Origin: Pseudomonas cuatrocienegasensis
GTDB taxonomy: Bacteria > Pseudomonadota > Gammaproteobacteria > Pseudomonadales > Pseudomonadaceae
Assembly: GCF_900110925.1 (NCBI RefSeq)
Contig: NZ_FOFP01000011.1
Location: 62,001 to 126,000 of the forward strand
Reading direction: 5' to 3'
DNA: 64,000 bases
Below the pieces are notes generated by a model. It was not told the DNA's origin. It saw only the letters and a list, made by a program, of their open reading frames with translations, and did no database searches. Below, one piece after another: positions 18,202-28,086 of this stretch (positions within the stretch are counted from its first letter, which is position 1; every line of letters starts with the position of its first letter). The position numbers and the translations under genes were made by a program.

Positions 18202-19131
18202 ATGAAGACATTCAAAACGGCCGTCGCAGGCGGCCTGCTCCTGGCCACCACAGCCGCCTTCCAGGCCCACGCCGAAGACGCCAGCTGCGCCACGGTAAAA
18301 CTCGGCGACCCGGGCTGGAGCGATATCGCCGTGACCAACGGCATCGCCAGCTTTCTGCTCGACGGCCTCGGCTACAAGGCGCAGACCTCGACCCTGGCCG
18401 TGCCGATCATCTTCGCCGGCCTGCAAAAGGGCCAGGTGGATGTGTTTCTCGGCAACTGGATGCCGGCCCAGCAGGCCAACTACGACAAGTTCGTCGCCAG
18501 CGGTGAAATCGACCAACTGGTAGAAAACCTCAGCGGCACCGAGTACACCCTGGCCGTACCGGCCTACGCCTATGACGCCGGGGTGAAAACCTTTGCTGAC
18601 CTGGATGCCAATGCCGACAAGTTCGGCAAAAAGATCTACGGCATCGGCTCGGGGGCCCCGGCCAACGAGTCGATCAAGACCATGATCGACGGCGATGAAT
18701 TCGGCCTGGGTGATTGGCAACTGGTCGAATCCAGCGAGCAGGCGATGCTGGTGCAGGTCGGCCGCGCGGTGAAGCGTGATCAGTACGTGGTATTCCTCGG
18801 CTGGACCCCGCACCCGATGAACGTGCAGTACGACATGCGCTACCTCAAGGGCGGCGAGAAGTACTTTGGCGACAGCGGCAGCGTCAACACCCTGGCCCGC
18901 AAAGGCTATGCCGCGCAATGCCCGAACGTCGGCACGCTGCTCACCAACCTGACCTTCACCCAGGAGATGGAGAACGCCATCATGGACCAGGTGCTGAGCA
19001 AGCAGGCGAGCAACGACCAGGCGATCAAGGCCTGGCTGCAGGCTAACCCGCAGGTGCTCGACGGCTGGCTCAAGGGCGTGAAAACCCGCGATGGCGGCGA
19101 CGGCCTGGCCGCGATCAAGGCAAGGCTGTAA
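18202..19131 (+). CDS. choX: Choline-type ABC transporter substrate-binding protein
   Basis: A 309-residue periplasmic binding protein with a signal peptide cut near residue 24 (AFQAHA). It matches the ChoX family: DPGWSDIAVTNGIASFLLDG, the aromatic-cage region VFLGNWMPAQQ, GIGSGAPANESIK and FLGWTPHPMN. No permease or ATPase gene accompanies it, so it must share an ABC transporter encoded elsewhere, as seen for orphan choline-binding proteins. It lies 100 bases after betC; choline or its sulfate ester is the likely ligand. Confidence 0.9.
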   Translation: MKTFKTAVAGGLLLATTAAFQAHAEDASCATVKLGDPGWSDIAVTNGIASFLLDGLGYKAQTSTLAVPIIFAGLQKGQVDVFLGNWMPAQQANYDKFVASGEIDQLVENLSGTEYTLAVPAYAYDAGVKTFADLDANADKFGKKIYGIGSGAPANESIKTMIDGDEFGLGDWQLVESSEQAMLVQVGRAVKRDQYVVFLGWTPHPMNVQYDMRYLKGGEKYFGDSGSVNTLARKGYAAQCPNVGTLLTNLTFTQEMENAIMDQVLSKQASNDQAIKAWLQANPQVLDGWLKGVKTRDGGDGLAAIKARL

Positions 19132-19207
19132 CCTCGGGGCACTGTCCATGCTACCCGCTGCGCTGGTGAAGGCGCGGGCAGCGGCCACCTGAACCAAGCG
19201 AGATTGC

Positions 19208-20776
19208 ATGCCTCTGCCCAGCCGTCAGACCCTCTTACCCTTCCTGCGCTGGCTGCCCAACGTCAGCCGCGGCAGCCTGGGCAAGGACCTGCTGGTCGGC
19301 CTGACGGGGGCCGTATTGGCGCTGCCGCAGTCGATCGCCTACGCCCTGATCGCCGGCTTGCCCGCCGAATACGGCCTGTATGCGGCCATCGTGCCGGTGA
19401 TCATCGCCTGCCTGTGGGGCTCGTCCTGGCACCTGATCGGTGGGCCGACAGCGGCTATCTCCATCGTTCTGTTCACCAGCGTCAGCCCCCTGGCTGCGCC
19501 TGGCAGCGAGGCCTTTATCGCCCTGGTGCTGCTGCTGACCTTTCTCGCCGGGCTGTTCCAGTGGCTGCTCGGCCTGCTGCGCTTCGGCGCCCTGGTCAAC
19601 TTCGTTTCGCAGTCGGTGATCCTCGGTTTCACCCTGGGCGCGGCGGTGGTGATCGCCCTCGGCCAGGTGCCGAATCTGCTCGGCATCGACCTGCAAAGCC
19701 AAGCCACCGCCTTGACCACGCTGCTGGAGATCGGCCGCCACCTGGGCGATATCGACCTCGCTGCCCTGGGCCTGGCCGCCTTGACCCTGGCCGTCTGCCT
19801 GCTCAGCCGCCGCCTGTGGCGCCGTGGCCCAGCGCTGCTAGTGGGCCTGACGGCCGGCAGCCTGGCGGTGCTCGCGCTGCCCGGTGTATTCAGCACCGTG
19901 GCACTGGTCAGCGCTTTCACCGGCCAGCTACCGCCGTTCACCCTGCTGAGCTTCGATTTGAGCGATATCCTCGCGCTGCTGCCGGCGGCCGTCGCCTGCG
20001 GCATGCTCGGTCTGGTCACCAGCCTGTCGATTGCCCGGGCCCTGGCGCGCACCTCGCAGCAGTTTCTCGACGCCAACCAGGAGGTGCGCGCCCAGGGTCT
20101 GTCCAACCTGATCGGCCCCTGGTTCGCCGGCTCGTTGTCGGCCGGCTCCTTCACCCGCTCGGCGCTGAACCTGCAAGCCGGGGCGCGCTCGCCCTTGGCT
20201 GGGGTGTTTTCCGCACTGATGGTCGCCGTATTCGCCTTGTTCGGCGCCAGCCTGATATCCCATATCCCGCTGCCGAGCATGGCGGCGGTGATCCTGCTGA
20301 TCTGCTGGGGGCTGGTCGACAGCGACGGCGTGCGCGCGCTCTACCGGGTCAGCCGTTCAGAGTTTCTGGTGATGCTGCTGACCCTACTGGCCACCTTGCT
20401 ACTGGAGCTGCAGGCGGCGATTTATGCGGGCGTGCTGGCCTCGTTGTTCTTCTACCTCAAGCGCACCTCGCAGCCACGGGTAAAGTTCTGGCAGGACGGC
20501 GACGAGGAGGTGCTGCGCATCGAGGGCTCGATCTTCTTCGGTGCCTGCGCCTATCTGCAGCAGTTGATCCAGCGCAGCAAGGGCAAGCGGGTGATCATCG
20601 ACGCGCACCACGTCAACTTCATCGATTACGCCGGTGTGGAGATGCTGCACCAGGAGGCGCGTCGCCTCGCCGGGCAGCAGCGTGAGCTGGTGCTGCGCCG
20701 CGCACGCCCCCAGGTGATCGAGGAGCTGCACAAGCTCGAAGGCGCCGAGCAGTGCCCGGTGCGGTTTGAGGAGTAG
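19208..20776 (+). CDS. SulP family sulfate/anion transporter
   Basis: A 522-residue inner-membrane carrier with about 11-14 hydrophobic segments (first LLVGLTGAVLALPQSIAYAL, which is the SulP signature region) and a C-terminal STAS domain (about residues 420-515: EEVLRIEGSIFFGAC, VIIDAHHVNFIDYAGVEML). It sits directly after betC-choX. It may import sulfate or move out sulfate set free by BetC; direction and substrate are not visible. The ribosome site is weak. Confidence 0.9.
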   Translation: MPLPSRQTLLPFLRWLPNVSRGSLGKDLLVGLTGAVLALPQSIAYALIAGLPAEYGLYAAIVPVIIACLWGSSWHLIGGPTAAISIVLFTSVSPLAAPGSEAFIALVLLLTFLAGLFQWLLGLLRFGALVNFVSQSVILGFTLGAAVVIALGQVPNLLGIDLQSQATALTTLLEIGRHLGDIDLAALGLAALTLAVCLLSRRLWRRGPALLVGLTAGSLAVLALPGVFSTVALVSAFTGQLPPFTLLSFDLSDILALLPAAVACGMLGLVTSLSIARALARTSQQFLDANQEVRAQGLSNLIGPWFAGSLSAGSFTRSALNLQAGARSPLAGVFSALMVAVFALFGASLISHIPLPSMAAVILLICWGLVDSDGVRALYRVSRSEFLVMLLTLLATLLLELQAAIYAGVLASLFFYLKRTSQPRVKFWQDGDEEVLRIEGSIFFGACAYLQQLIQRSKGKRVIIDAHHVNFIDYAGVEMLHQEARRLAGQQRELVLRRARPQVIEELHKLEGAEQCPVRFEE

Positions 20777-20837
20777 GGCGCGTCAATCAGGAAATGCCAG
20801 TTCAATGCCAGGCGGTAAGGCACGCTGCGCGTTCAAC

Positions 20838-20864
20838 GCCCGTCGCGGCTAAAGCCCCTCCTAC
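20838..20864. repeat. Single REP-like element
   Basis: CGCCCGTCGCGGCTAAAGCC followed by CCTCCTAC resembles one REP unit of this genome. It lies between the SulP gene and the convergent dioxygenase gene. Confidence 0.55.
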
Positions 20865-20881
20865 AGAAGCCACAGAAACGA

Positions 20882-21229
20882 CTAGCCGCCGATTAGGGCC
20901 TCAAGCTTTAACGGCCGCACCGCGCCGAGCCACAGGGCACGGTCGCGGTGATCGAGCAGTTCGTTGTCGGTAATCGGGTGGATCAGCACCACCAGGCCGC
21001 CGCGTTGCAGCGCCAGCCAAGGCACCAGCTCACCGAACAGCGCTGGGCGGAAGGCCAACTGGCAACTCCAGTCCGGGTGCGGTCCCACAGGTTTTTCGTG
21101 CATACGGCCCATGCTCAGGTCGAAGCGCTGCGCCGCCGCCTCACACAGAGCGCGCGCCTGGGGCAGGGTAGTGGCGTCGAAGTAGACGTGGGCGTGGTAC
21201 CCACGAATACGTGGCAGCTCGTCAAGCAT
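20882..21229 (-). CDS. DOPA 4,5-dioxygenase family protein
   Basis: A 115-residue protein of the DOPA-dioxygenase family, small metal-dependent extradiol enzymes. Conserved histidines are in RGYHAHVYF, VGPHPDWSCQ and LIHPITDNELLDHRDRALW (first part LIHPITDNEL). Bacterial members have no settled substrate. The ATG at 21229 is better spaced from GGGGAGG than the GTG at 21232. It lies upstream of nothing obvious on the same strand; aroE follows from the right with 40 bases between. Confidence 0.82.
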   Translation of the reverse strand: MLDELPRIRGYHAHVYFDATTLPQARALCEAAAQRFDLSMGRMHEKPVGPHPDWSCQLAFRPALFGELVPWLALQRGGLVVLIHPITDNELLDHRDRALWLGAVRPLKLEALIGG

Positions 21230-21269
21230 CACGTCCTCCCCTACTCAGGCCACACCTGGCCGGCCACAC

Positions 21270-22094
21270 CTAGCCAGCCGCCAGCTGCCGGCGCAGTTCG
21301 GTTAGCACTGGCGCGCTGTCGGGGCGCACACCGCGCCACAGGTAAAAGGCCTCGGCCGCCTGCTCCACCAGCATGCCCAGGCCGTCTAGGGTGCGCGCGG
21401 CGCCGTGCGCGGCGGCCCAGCGGTTGAACGCGGTCGGCGTATTGGCGTACATCATGTCGTAGCACAGCGTCTGCCCCGGCGCGATCAGGCTCGGCGCCAG
21501 CGGCGGCAGTTCGCCGGCCAGGCTGGCCGAGGTGGCGTTGATGATCAGGTCCACCGGGGCGTCGATCCAGTCGAAGCCGCTGGCCACCACTGGGCCCAGG
21601 TCGGCAAATTCATGGGCCAGTTGCTCGGCCTTTGCCACGGTGCGGTTGGCGATCACCACGCAGGCTGGCTGTTCGGCCAGCAACGGCGCCAGTGCACCGC
21701 GCGCCGCGCCGCCGGCACCGAGCAGGAGGATGCGCAGGCCGCGCAGCTCAATCCCGGCGTTGACCGTCAGATCACGCACCAGGCCGGCACCGTCGGTGTT
21801 ATCGCCCAGCAGGCGGCCGTCATCCAGACGCTTGAGGGTGTTCACCGCACCGGCGCGACGCCCGCGCTCACTGAGGGTGTCGGCCAGGCGAAAGGCTTCT
21901 TCCTTGAACGGCACGGTGACGTTGGCGCCCAGGCCCTCGGCAAAGAAAGCCCGGGCACACCCGCTGAAATCCTCCAGCGGCGCCAGCAGGGCCTCGTAGC
22001 TGAGCGTCTGGCCGGTCTGCTCGGCGAACAGGCGGTGGATCAGCGGCGACTTGCTGTGGCCGATGGGGTTGCCGAAGACGCAATAGCGGTCCAT
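21270..22094 (-). CDS. aroE: Shikimate dehydrogenase (NADP+)
   Basis: A 274-residue enzyme reducing 3-dehydroshikimate to shikimate. Shikimate-binding [14 protein letters not shown], the catalytic lysine in [10 protein letters not shown] and aspartate in [10 protein letters not shown] are all present, as are the nucleotide loop [11 protein letters not shown] and the NRT motif (ANRTVAKA) that selects NADP. Length is standard. It is followed by the dioxygenase gene and preceded by hemF, with a REP doublet between. Confidence 0.96.
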   Translation of the reverse strand: MDRYCVFGNPIGHSKSPLIHRLFAEQTGQTLSYEALLAPLEDFSGCARAFFAEGLGANVTVPFKEEAFRLADTLSERGRRAGAVNTLKRLDDGRLLGDNTDGAGLVRDLTVNAGIELRGLRILLLGAGGAARGALAPLLAEQPACVVIANRTVAKAEQLAHEFADLGPVVASGFDWIDAPVDLIINATSASLAGELPPLAPSLIAPGQTLCYDMMYANTPTAFNRWAAAHGAARTLDGLGMLVEQAAEAFYLWRGVRPDSAPVLTELRRQLAAG

Positions 22095-22139
22095 GGAAAG
22101 TCCTGTAACGGTAGAAATCTACGAAACTGACGCCGTCCT

Positions 22140-22228
22140 GTAGGAGCCCCGACTCGGGGCGAAAGCGATTGCAGCCATGCACACAATCTGCAGCGCGACC
22201 GCCATTCGCCGCGGGGCGCGGCTCCTAC
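22140..22228. repeat. REP doublet (REPIN-like)
   Basis: GTAGGAGCCCCGACTCGGGG at the left faces GCGGGGCGCGGCTCCTAC-type sequence at the right, about 40 bases apart. It separates aroE from hemF. Confidence 0.8.
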
Positions 22229-22245
22229 ACGAATTAGCTGCGCTG

Positions 22246-23259
<1,014 letters not shown>

Positions 23260-23307
23260 TCAATGGAGAGGGTTGGATAGGCCCCTCTCTCGCGTCAGGA
23301 GTCCGAC

Positions 23308-24285
23308 ATGGCCAAGCGTATCCAGTTCAACCGCCACGGCGGCCCCGAAGTCCTCGAATACGGCGACTATCAGCCCGCCGCTCCCGGCCCCCATGAGGTT
23401 CGGGTGCAGAACAAGGCCATCGGCCTGAACTTTATCGACACCTATTTCCGCAGCGGGCTGTACACCCCGCCTGCGCTACCCTCGAGCCTGGGCACCGAAG
23501 GCGCCGGCGTGGTTGAAGCCGTCGGCAGCGCGGTCGAAGGCTTTGCCGTGGGCGACCGCGTGGCTTATGCCACCGGCCCTCTGGGCGCCTACAGCGAGCT
23601 GCATGTGCTGCCCGCCGACAAGCTGGTGCACCTACCGCAGACGATCAGCTTCGAGCAGGCTGCAGCGGTGATGCTCAAGGGCTTGACCGTGCAGTACCTG
23701 CTGCGCCAAACCTATGAGATCAAGGGCGGCGAGACCATTCTGTTCCACGCGGCCGCCGGTGGCGTAGGCTCCTTTGCCTGCCAATGGGCCAAGGCTTTGG
23801 GCGTCAAACTGATCGGCACGGTCAGCTCGGCGGAAAAAGCTGCGCGCGCGATGGCTCAGGGCGCCTGGGCGACCATCGACTACAGCCACGAGAACGTCGC
23901 CCAGCGCGTGCTGGAACTGACCGACGGCGCCAAGTGCCCGGTGGTCTACGACGGGGTCGGCAAGGACACCTGGGAAACCTCGCTGGACTGCGTCGCCCCG
24001 CGCGGGCTGCTGGTCAGCTTCGGCAACGCCTCGGGCGCGGTCAGCGGGGTCAACCTGGGCATCCTCGCGCAAAAGGGCTCGCTGTATGTCACTCGCCCAA
24101 CCCTGGCCGGTTACGCCAACACGTCGACTCGCCTGCAGGCGATGGCAGACGAGTTGTTTGGCATGATCGCCAGCGGCGCGTTGCAGGTGGAGATCAGCAA
24201 CCGCTATGCCTTGCAGGATGCCGCGGCGGCGCAGATCGCCCTCAGCGCCCGGCAAACCACCGGTTCGACCATCCTGCTGCCGTAA
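23308..24285 (+). CDS. qor: NADPH:quinone oxidoreductase
   Basis: A 325-residue zinc-free medium-chain dehydrogenase that reduces quinones with NADPH. It has the quinone oxidoreductase start (KRIQFNRHGGPEVLEYGDY), GLNFIDTYFRSGLY and the nucleotide motif HAAAGGVGSFACQWAK. Zinc-ligand cysteines of alcohol dehydrogenases are absent. It is divergent from hemF. A 20-bp hairpin follows its stop codon. Confidence 0.93.
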   Translation: MAKRIQFNRHGGPEVLEYGDYQPAAPGPHEVRVQNKAIGLNFIDTYFRSGLYTPPALPSSLGTEGAGVVEAVGSAVEGFAVGDRVAYATGPLGAYSELHVLPADKLVHLPQTISFEQAAAVMLKGLTVQYLLRQTYEIKGGETILFHAAAGGVGSFACQWAKALGVKLIGTVSSAEKAARAMAQGAWATIDYSHENVAQRVLELTDGAKCPVVYDGVGKDTWETSLDCVAPRGLLVSFGNASGAVSGVNLGILAQKGSLYVTRPTLAGYANTSTRLQAMADELFGMIASGALQVEISNRYALQDAAAAQIALSARQTTGSTILLP

Positions 24286-24288
24286 CCC

Positions 24289-24348
24289 TAGGGTGCGCCG
24301 TGCGCACCGGGGTCAGATACAGACTCTAGGTGCGCACGGCGCACCCTA
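24289..24348. terminator. Long perfect hairpin after qor
   Basis: TAGGGTGCGCCGTGCGCACC is repeated inverted at 24329-24348 without mismatch, with a 20-base loop. It lies between the convergent qor and tsaC genes. Without a T-run it may be an interspersed palindromic repeat used as an mRNA end rather than a classical terminator. Confidence 0.6.
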
Positions 24349-24381
24349 CACACGGACGCATTGATAAAGTCGCGCGGCCAC

Positions 24382-24939
24382 TCAGGACGGCCGCACCACA
24401 TCGCCGGTGCGCAGATCACGGATCAGGCTGGGGTTACGGCGCCCGCCCAGGGCGCCACCCAGCACGCCGTCCAGGCTGTCGCCGAAATACTGCTGCACGC
24501 GCAGACGACTGCGTGCCGAAGGCCGACCGGCCGGGTTGGCCGAGGTGGACACCAATGGCCCGGTCAGCGCGGTGAGGGCGCAAATCAGTGGATGATTACT
24601 GACCCGCAGGGCAACGCTGTCGTGCTGGCCGCTGATCCACTGCGGCAGTCGGCCCTGGTGCGGCACCAGCCAGGTGATAGGCCCCGGCCAGGTGCTGGCC
24701 AGGCGCTGCTGCCAGATGTCCGGTAGATCATCGAGCAGAAAGTCGAACTGCTCCATAGCGCCGGCCACCAGAATCAGGCCCTTGTGCACCGGCCGGTCCT
24801 TGAGCGTCAGCAGCCGCTCGACTGCCAACACATCCCAGGGATCACAGCCCAGCCCCCAGACCGCCTCGGTCGGATAGGCGATCACCCCGCCCTGACTGAC
24901 CGTTCTCGCTGCCTGTTGCACTTGCCACGTGTTGACCAT
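24382..24939 (-). CDS. tsaC: L-threonylcarbamoyladenylate synthase
   Basis: A 185-residue YrdC/Sua5-domain enzyme that makes threonylcarbamoyl-AMP from threonine, bicarbonate and ATP for the t6A37 modification of tRNA. Motifs: [17 protein letters not shown], the KxR-type region [13 protein letters not shown] and [11 protein letters not shown]. The short form without the C-terminal Sua5 domain indicates TsaC rather than Sua5. It lies just downstream of dprA (63 bases), as in other gamma-proteobacteria. Confidence 0.93.
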   Translation of the reverse strand: MVNTWQVQQAARTVSQGGVIAYPTEAVWGLGCDPWDVLAVERLLTLKDRPVHKGLILVAGAMEQFDFLLDDLPDIWQQRLASTWPGPITWLVPHQGRLPQWISGQHDSVALRVSNHPLICALTALTGPLVSTSANPAGRPSARSRLRVQQYFGDSLDGVLGGALGGRRNPSLIRDLRTGDVVRPS

Positions 24940-25002
24940 TACTAAACTCCCCTGACGTCATGCGGGCAGTGTATCCAAGGCAGAGGCAGCCGCGAAGAAG
25001 CG

Positions 25003-26112
25003 TCAACCGCGCCCCACCCAGAGCACGCCCTCGCGCGCCACTCGGCCGTCGAGTTCCAACTCGGTCAGGGCGCCGAGTACCGCCGACAAGCTCCAGCCGG
25101 TGGCGGCGACCAACGCTTCACTGCTGTGGGGCGCGGCATGCAGCAGGGCCAGTAGTGGATGATCATTGGTCGGCGCTGCGACCTCGGCGACTGGCGCTGC
25201 CACGGTCGGGGTGTGCCAGCCGCGCAGGGCTTCCAGAATGTGCTCGATGCTTTCCACCAGGGTCGCGCCTTCGCGGATCAACTGGTGGCAACCCCGGGCG
25301 CCTGGATGGTGGATGGATCCGGGAATCGCGTAGACCTCGCGGCCCTGCTCAGCCGCCAGCCGCGCAGTGATCAACGAGCCGCTGGAGGGGCTGGCCTCGA
25401 CCACCAGCACACCAAGGGACAGGCCGCTGATGATGCGGTTGCGCCGCGGGAAATTGCTCGCATGGGGCGGGGCGTCGAGCGGCAGTTCCGAAACCAGGGC
25501 GCCGCCGCGGGCCACGATATCCGCCGCCAGCCCCTTGTGCCGCGCCGGGTACAGGTGACACAAGCCCGTGCCGAGCACCGCCACCGTATGCCCCTCGGCA
25601 TCCAGCGCGCCCTGGTGCGCGGCGCCATCGATACCCAGTGCCAGGCCACTGGTGATGACGAAACCGCCACCGGCCAGGCTGCGGGCGAAGCGCTGGGCAG
25701 TATCCAAACCCGGCCGCGAGGCATTGCGGCTACCGACCACGGCCAGCTGCGGCCGTTCGAGCAACCCTGGATCACCCGCCACAAATAACAGTGGCGGGGC
25801 ATCGGACAGCTCGGCCAGCAAACCCGGGTAGGTGGGCGCATCCCACATCAGCAGGTGGTGCTGCGGCGCGTCGAGCCAGGCCAAAGTGGCCTGGGCCCGC
25901 TCACGAATACTCGCGTCGCGCCGTGCATCGGCACAGGCCGCTGGCAAACGCAGGGCACGCCAGGCACTGGCCGGTGCACTGAGCGCGGCACTGGCACTGT
26001 CGAAGGCGCTGAGCAGAGTGTGGAAACGCCGCGGACCTAGCTCCGGGAGCAGGTGCAGGCGAATACGGGCATCGAGTTCGGCGGGAGAAACCCCGCAAGA
26101 GAGTGGCGACAT
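25003..26112 (-). CDS. dprA: DNA-processing protein DprA
   Basis: A 369-residue protein that loads RecA on incoming single-stranded DNA during transformation. The Rossmann core shows VVGSRNASRPG, SGLALGIDGAAHQGAL, NFPRRNRIISGLS and SGSLITARLA, and the C-terminal winged-helix region (about residues 305-365) is present. The ATG at 26112 has AAGGA nine bases upstream; the first ATG at 26121 lies inside that site. Cotranscription with tsaC is likely. Confidence 0.94.
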   Translation of the reverse strand: MSPLSCGVSPAELDARIRLHLLPELGPRRFHTLLSAFDSASAALSAPASAWRALRLPAACADARRDASIRERAQATLAWLDAPQHHLLMWDAPTYPGLLAELSDAPPLLFVAGDPGLLERPQLAVVGSRNASRPGLDTAQRFARSLAGGGFVITSGLALGIDGAAHQGALDAEGHTVAVLGTGLCHLYPARHKGLAADIVARGGALVSELPLDAPPHASNFPRRNRIISGLSLGVLVVEASPSSGSLITARLAAEQGREVYAIPGSIHHPGARGCHQLIREGATLVESIEHILEALRGWHTPTVAAPVAEVAAPTNDHPLLALLHAAPHSSEALVAATGWSLSAVLGALTELELDGRVAREGVLWVGRG

Positions 26113-26161
26113 AGGGATCATCCTTGATCAGTCGCGCCGCGACACGGCGGCAGAAAGCACG

Positions 26162-26181
26162 AGCCCCGCGCAGGCGGGGCT
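26162..26181 (-). terminator. GC-rich hairpin between the LysM gene and dprA
   Basis: AGCCCCGC-GCAG-GCGGGGCT forms an 8-bp stem nine bases after the stop codon of the LysM-protein gene. The following minus-strand sequence is only weakly T-rich, so it may be an attenuator rather than a full terminator. Confidence 0.5.
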
Positions 26182-26189
26182 AGTCGGTA

Positions 26190-27215
26190 TTACGGGTTGC
26201 GGACCTTGTCCATCACCGCCAGCTGGCGGCTGGCTTGCAGGATCAGCCCGTAGCTGAGCTTGTCGTAGGTGCGGAACACCATCAACAGGCCGGCGCGCTC
26301 GTCGGGGATCTTCACCGACTCACCGGTGACGCGGTCGCGTACCGTTTCGCCAGTCTTGTACACCGCCAGCACGTTACCTTCGACCAGACCATCGCGGGCA
26401 CCACGGTTGAGCGTGACCACATCGAACTGACCGATCTGGTTGACACCGCGCGGTACGTCGAGGATCAGGCCGCGAATCTCGTCCTTAGGTTCGCTGGGCA
26501 TAAAGGTGGAATTGACGGCACGCTCTTCGGTGGGGAACAGCCGATCACCCAGGCGTACTTCCTGGGTGGAGCGCGACAGCATCAGAGTGCCAACATCGCC
26601 TTCCTCGGCGACGATCTCACCGGTACCGATATCGTCGGCGTTGATGCCGAGGAATTCCTCGGTCTCCGGGTCGATGTAGGTCTTACCCTGGCGGAAGATG
26701 CCATAGACCGGCGCCGTTTCGTCGAACTGACCCCGGGCGTAGACCCGATCACCGGCCCCGCTGACCACACGTTCGGCATTGCCGGCAACCACGTAGGGCT
26801 GGCCTTCGAAGGCTTCCGGGGTGTCGACGATGCGGTTTCTCAGCAGGAAGCTGTTGATCGCCTCCAGGGGAATAGTCGGAATCGCCTCGGCCATCGGCGT
26901 GCTGCGCACCTGCGGCGACAGCTTGATGGTGCCGCGCGACTCACCACGGTTGAGCATCAGGCGCGGCTGACCGTCGATGTACACCAGGCTGAGTTGGTCG
27001 CCGGGGTAGATCAGGTGGGGGTTTTCCACCTGCGGGTTGGCGTGCCAGATTTCCGGCCACTTCCACGGCTGGCTAAGGAACTTGCCAGAGATGTCCCAGA
27101 GTGTGTCGCCTTTGACCACCGTGTAGCGGTCCGGATGACCGTCCCTGAGCTGCACATCGGCCTGGGCCAAACCGCCTGCGGCGAGCAGCAGCAGGGCGAG
27201 TAGTGATTTCCTCAT
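26190..27215 (-). CDS. LysM domain-containing envelope protein
   Basis: A 341-residue exported protein: signal peptide (MRKSLLALLLLAAGGLAQA) then one LysM domain at about residues 30-80 (YTVVKGDTLWDISGKFL, ANPQVENPHLIYPGDQLSL in part), which binds peptidoglycan. The long C-terminal part has repeated beta-rich modules and no catalytic motif I recognise. It is conserved upstream of dprA in Pseudomonas and divergent from def. The precise role is unknown. Confidence 0.87.
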   Translation of the reverse strand: MRKSLLALLLLAAGGLAQADVQLRDGHPDRYTVVKGDTLWDISGKFLSQPWKWPEIWHANPQVENPHLIYPGDQLSLVYIDGQPRLMLNRGESRGTIKLSPQVRSTPMAEAIPTIPLEAINSFLLRNRIVDTPEAFEGQPYVVAGNAERVVSGAGDRVYARGQFDETAPVYGIFRQGKTYIDPETEEFLGINADDIGTGEIVAEEGDVGTLMLSRSTQEVRLGDRLFPTEERAVNSTFMPSEPKDEIRGLILDVPRGVNQIGQFDVVTLNRGARDGLVEGNVLAVYKTGETVRDRVTGESVKIPDERAGLLMVFRTYDKLSYGLILQASRQLAVMDKVRNP

Positions 27216-27285
27216 GCGGTGAATCCCTTTATTATGTGCCTTCGTGTGAAGCGCCCTAGCGCCGCGGTGAAACCCAGTTGTTATG

Positions 27286-27303
27286 CGGCCTGAGGCCGTT
27301 TTT
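27286..27303 (+). terminator. Small hairpin with T-run in the def leader
   Basis: CGGCC-TGA-GGCCG followed by TTTTT lies 65 bases before def on the plus strand. No upstream plus-strand gene needs it, so it could be an attenuator in the def leader. The loop is only three bases and no supporting element was found. Confidence 0.35.
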
Positions 27304-27367
27304 CAATGCTGCTCATCATCTTAGCAGCGGATTTTGACTTTATTCCACAAGTGCATCACAAACCCTT

Positions 27368-27874
27368 ATGGCGATTCTAAACATCCTCGAATTTCCCGAT
27401 CCGCGCCTGCGCACCATCGCCAAGCCGGTGGACGTGGTCGACGACGCCCTGCGTCAGTTGATCGACGACATGTTCGAAACCATGTACGACGCGCCAGGCA
27501 TCGGGCTGGCCGCGACCCAGGTCAATGTGCACAAGCGCGTGGTGGTCATGGACCTGTCCGAGGACAAGTCCGACCCGCGGGTGTTCATCAACCCCGAGTT
27601 CGAGCCGCTGACCGAGGAAATGGACCAGTACCAGGAAGGCTGTCTGTCGGTGCCCGGTTTCTTTGAAAACGTCGACCGCCCGCAAAAGGTCAAGATCAAG
27701 GCCCTGGACCGTGACGGCCAGCCCTATGAGCTGATCGCCGAAGGCCTGCTGGCCGTGTGCATTCAGCACGAATGCGATCACCTCAACGGCAAGCTGTTCG
27801 TCGACTACCTGTCCAACCTCAAACGCGACCGCATCAAGAAGAAGCTGGAAAAACAGCACCGCCAGCAGGCTTGA
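27368..27874 (+). CDS. def: Peptide deformylase
   Basis: A 168-residue iron-dependent amidase that removes the formyl group from nascent proteins. All three motifs are intact: GIGLAATQV (residues 44-52), EGCLSVPG with metal ligand C92, and QHECDHLNG with H134, E135 and H138. It starts the def-fmt-rsmB-trkA run, but unlike the tight fmt-rsmB junction, def and fmt are separated by 212 bases holding an interspersed repeat. Confidence 0.97.
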   Translation: MAILNILEFPDPRLRTIAKPVDVVDDALRQLIDDMFETMYDAPGIGLAATQVNVHKRVVVMDLSEDKSDPRVFINPEFEPLTEEMDQYQEGCLSVPGFFENVDRPQKVKIKALDRDGQPYELIAEGLLAVCIQHECDHLNGKLFVDYLSNLKRDRIKKKLEKQHRQQA

Positions 27875-27898
27875 GCCACACCCTTCAAAGGCTTGCAC

Positions 27899-28056
27899 CC
27901 AGGCTGCGTGAGAACGTCGCGAGCGAAGGTTAAGCAAGGAAAAAACAGGCGAGGAAGCGGAGTGTACGAGCTGTACATGAGCATTCCGACTGAGCTGGCA
28001 ATCCAGCCTGTTTTTGACGCCGCATAACCGAGCGCAGCAGTTCTCACGTAGCCTGG
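27899..28056. repeat. 158-bp palindromic interspersed repeat, copy A
   Basis: Terminal inverted repeats of 17 bases (CCAGGCTGCGTGAGAAC and GTTCTCACGTAGCCTGG, one mismatch) enclose an inner pair AAAAACAGGC (27941-27950) / GCCTGTTTTT (28006-28015) and the core TGTACATGAGCATTCCGA (27972-27989). The inner pair and core recur exactly at 61137-61292. It contains no ORF of note and fills the def-fmt gap. Confidence 0.75.
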
Positions 28057-28086
28057 AAGGCAAGCCTTTATCTTTAGCGAGCCCCC

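Noticed and set aside
19204..20685. A 493-codon frame on the same strand as the SulP gene, shifted by one
   Set aside because: The SulP frame has clear membrane segments and a STAS domain; the shifted frame is Arg/Pro-rich and meaningless.
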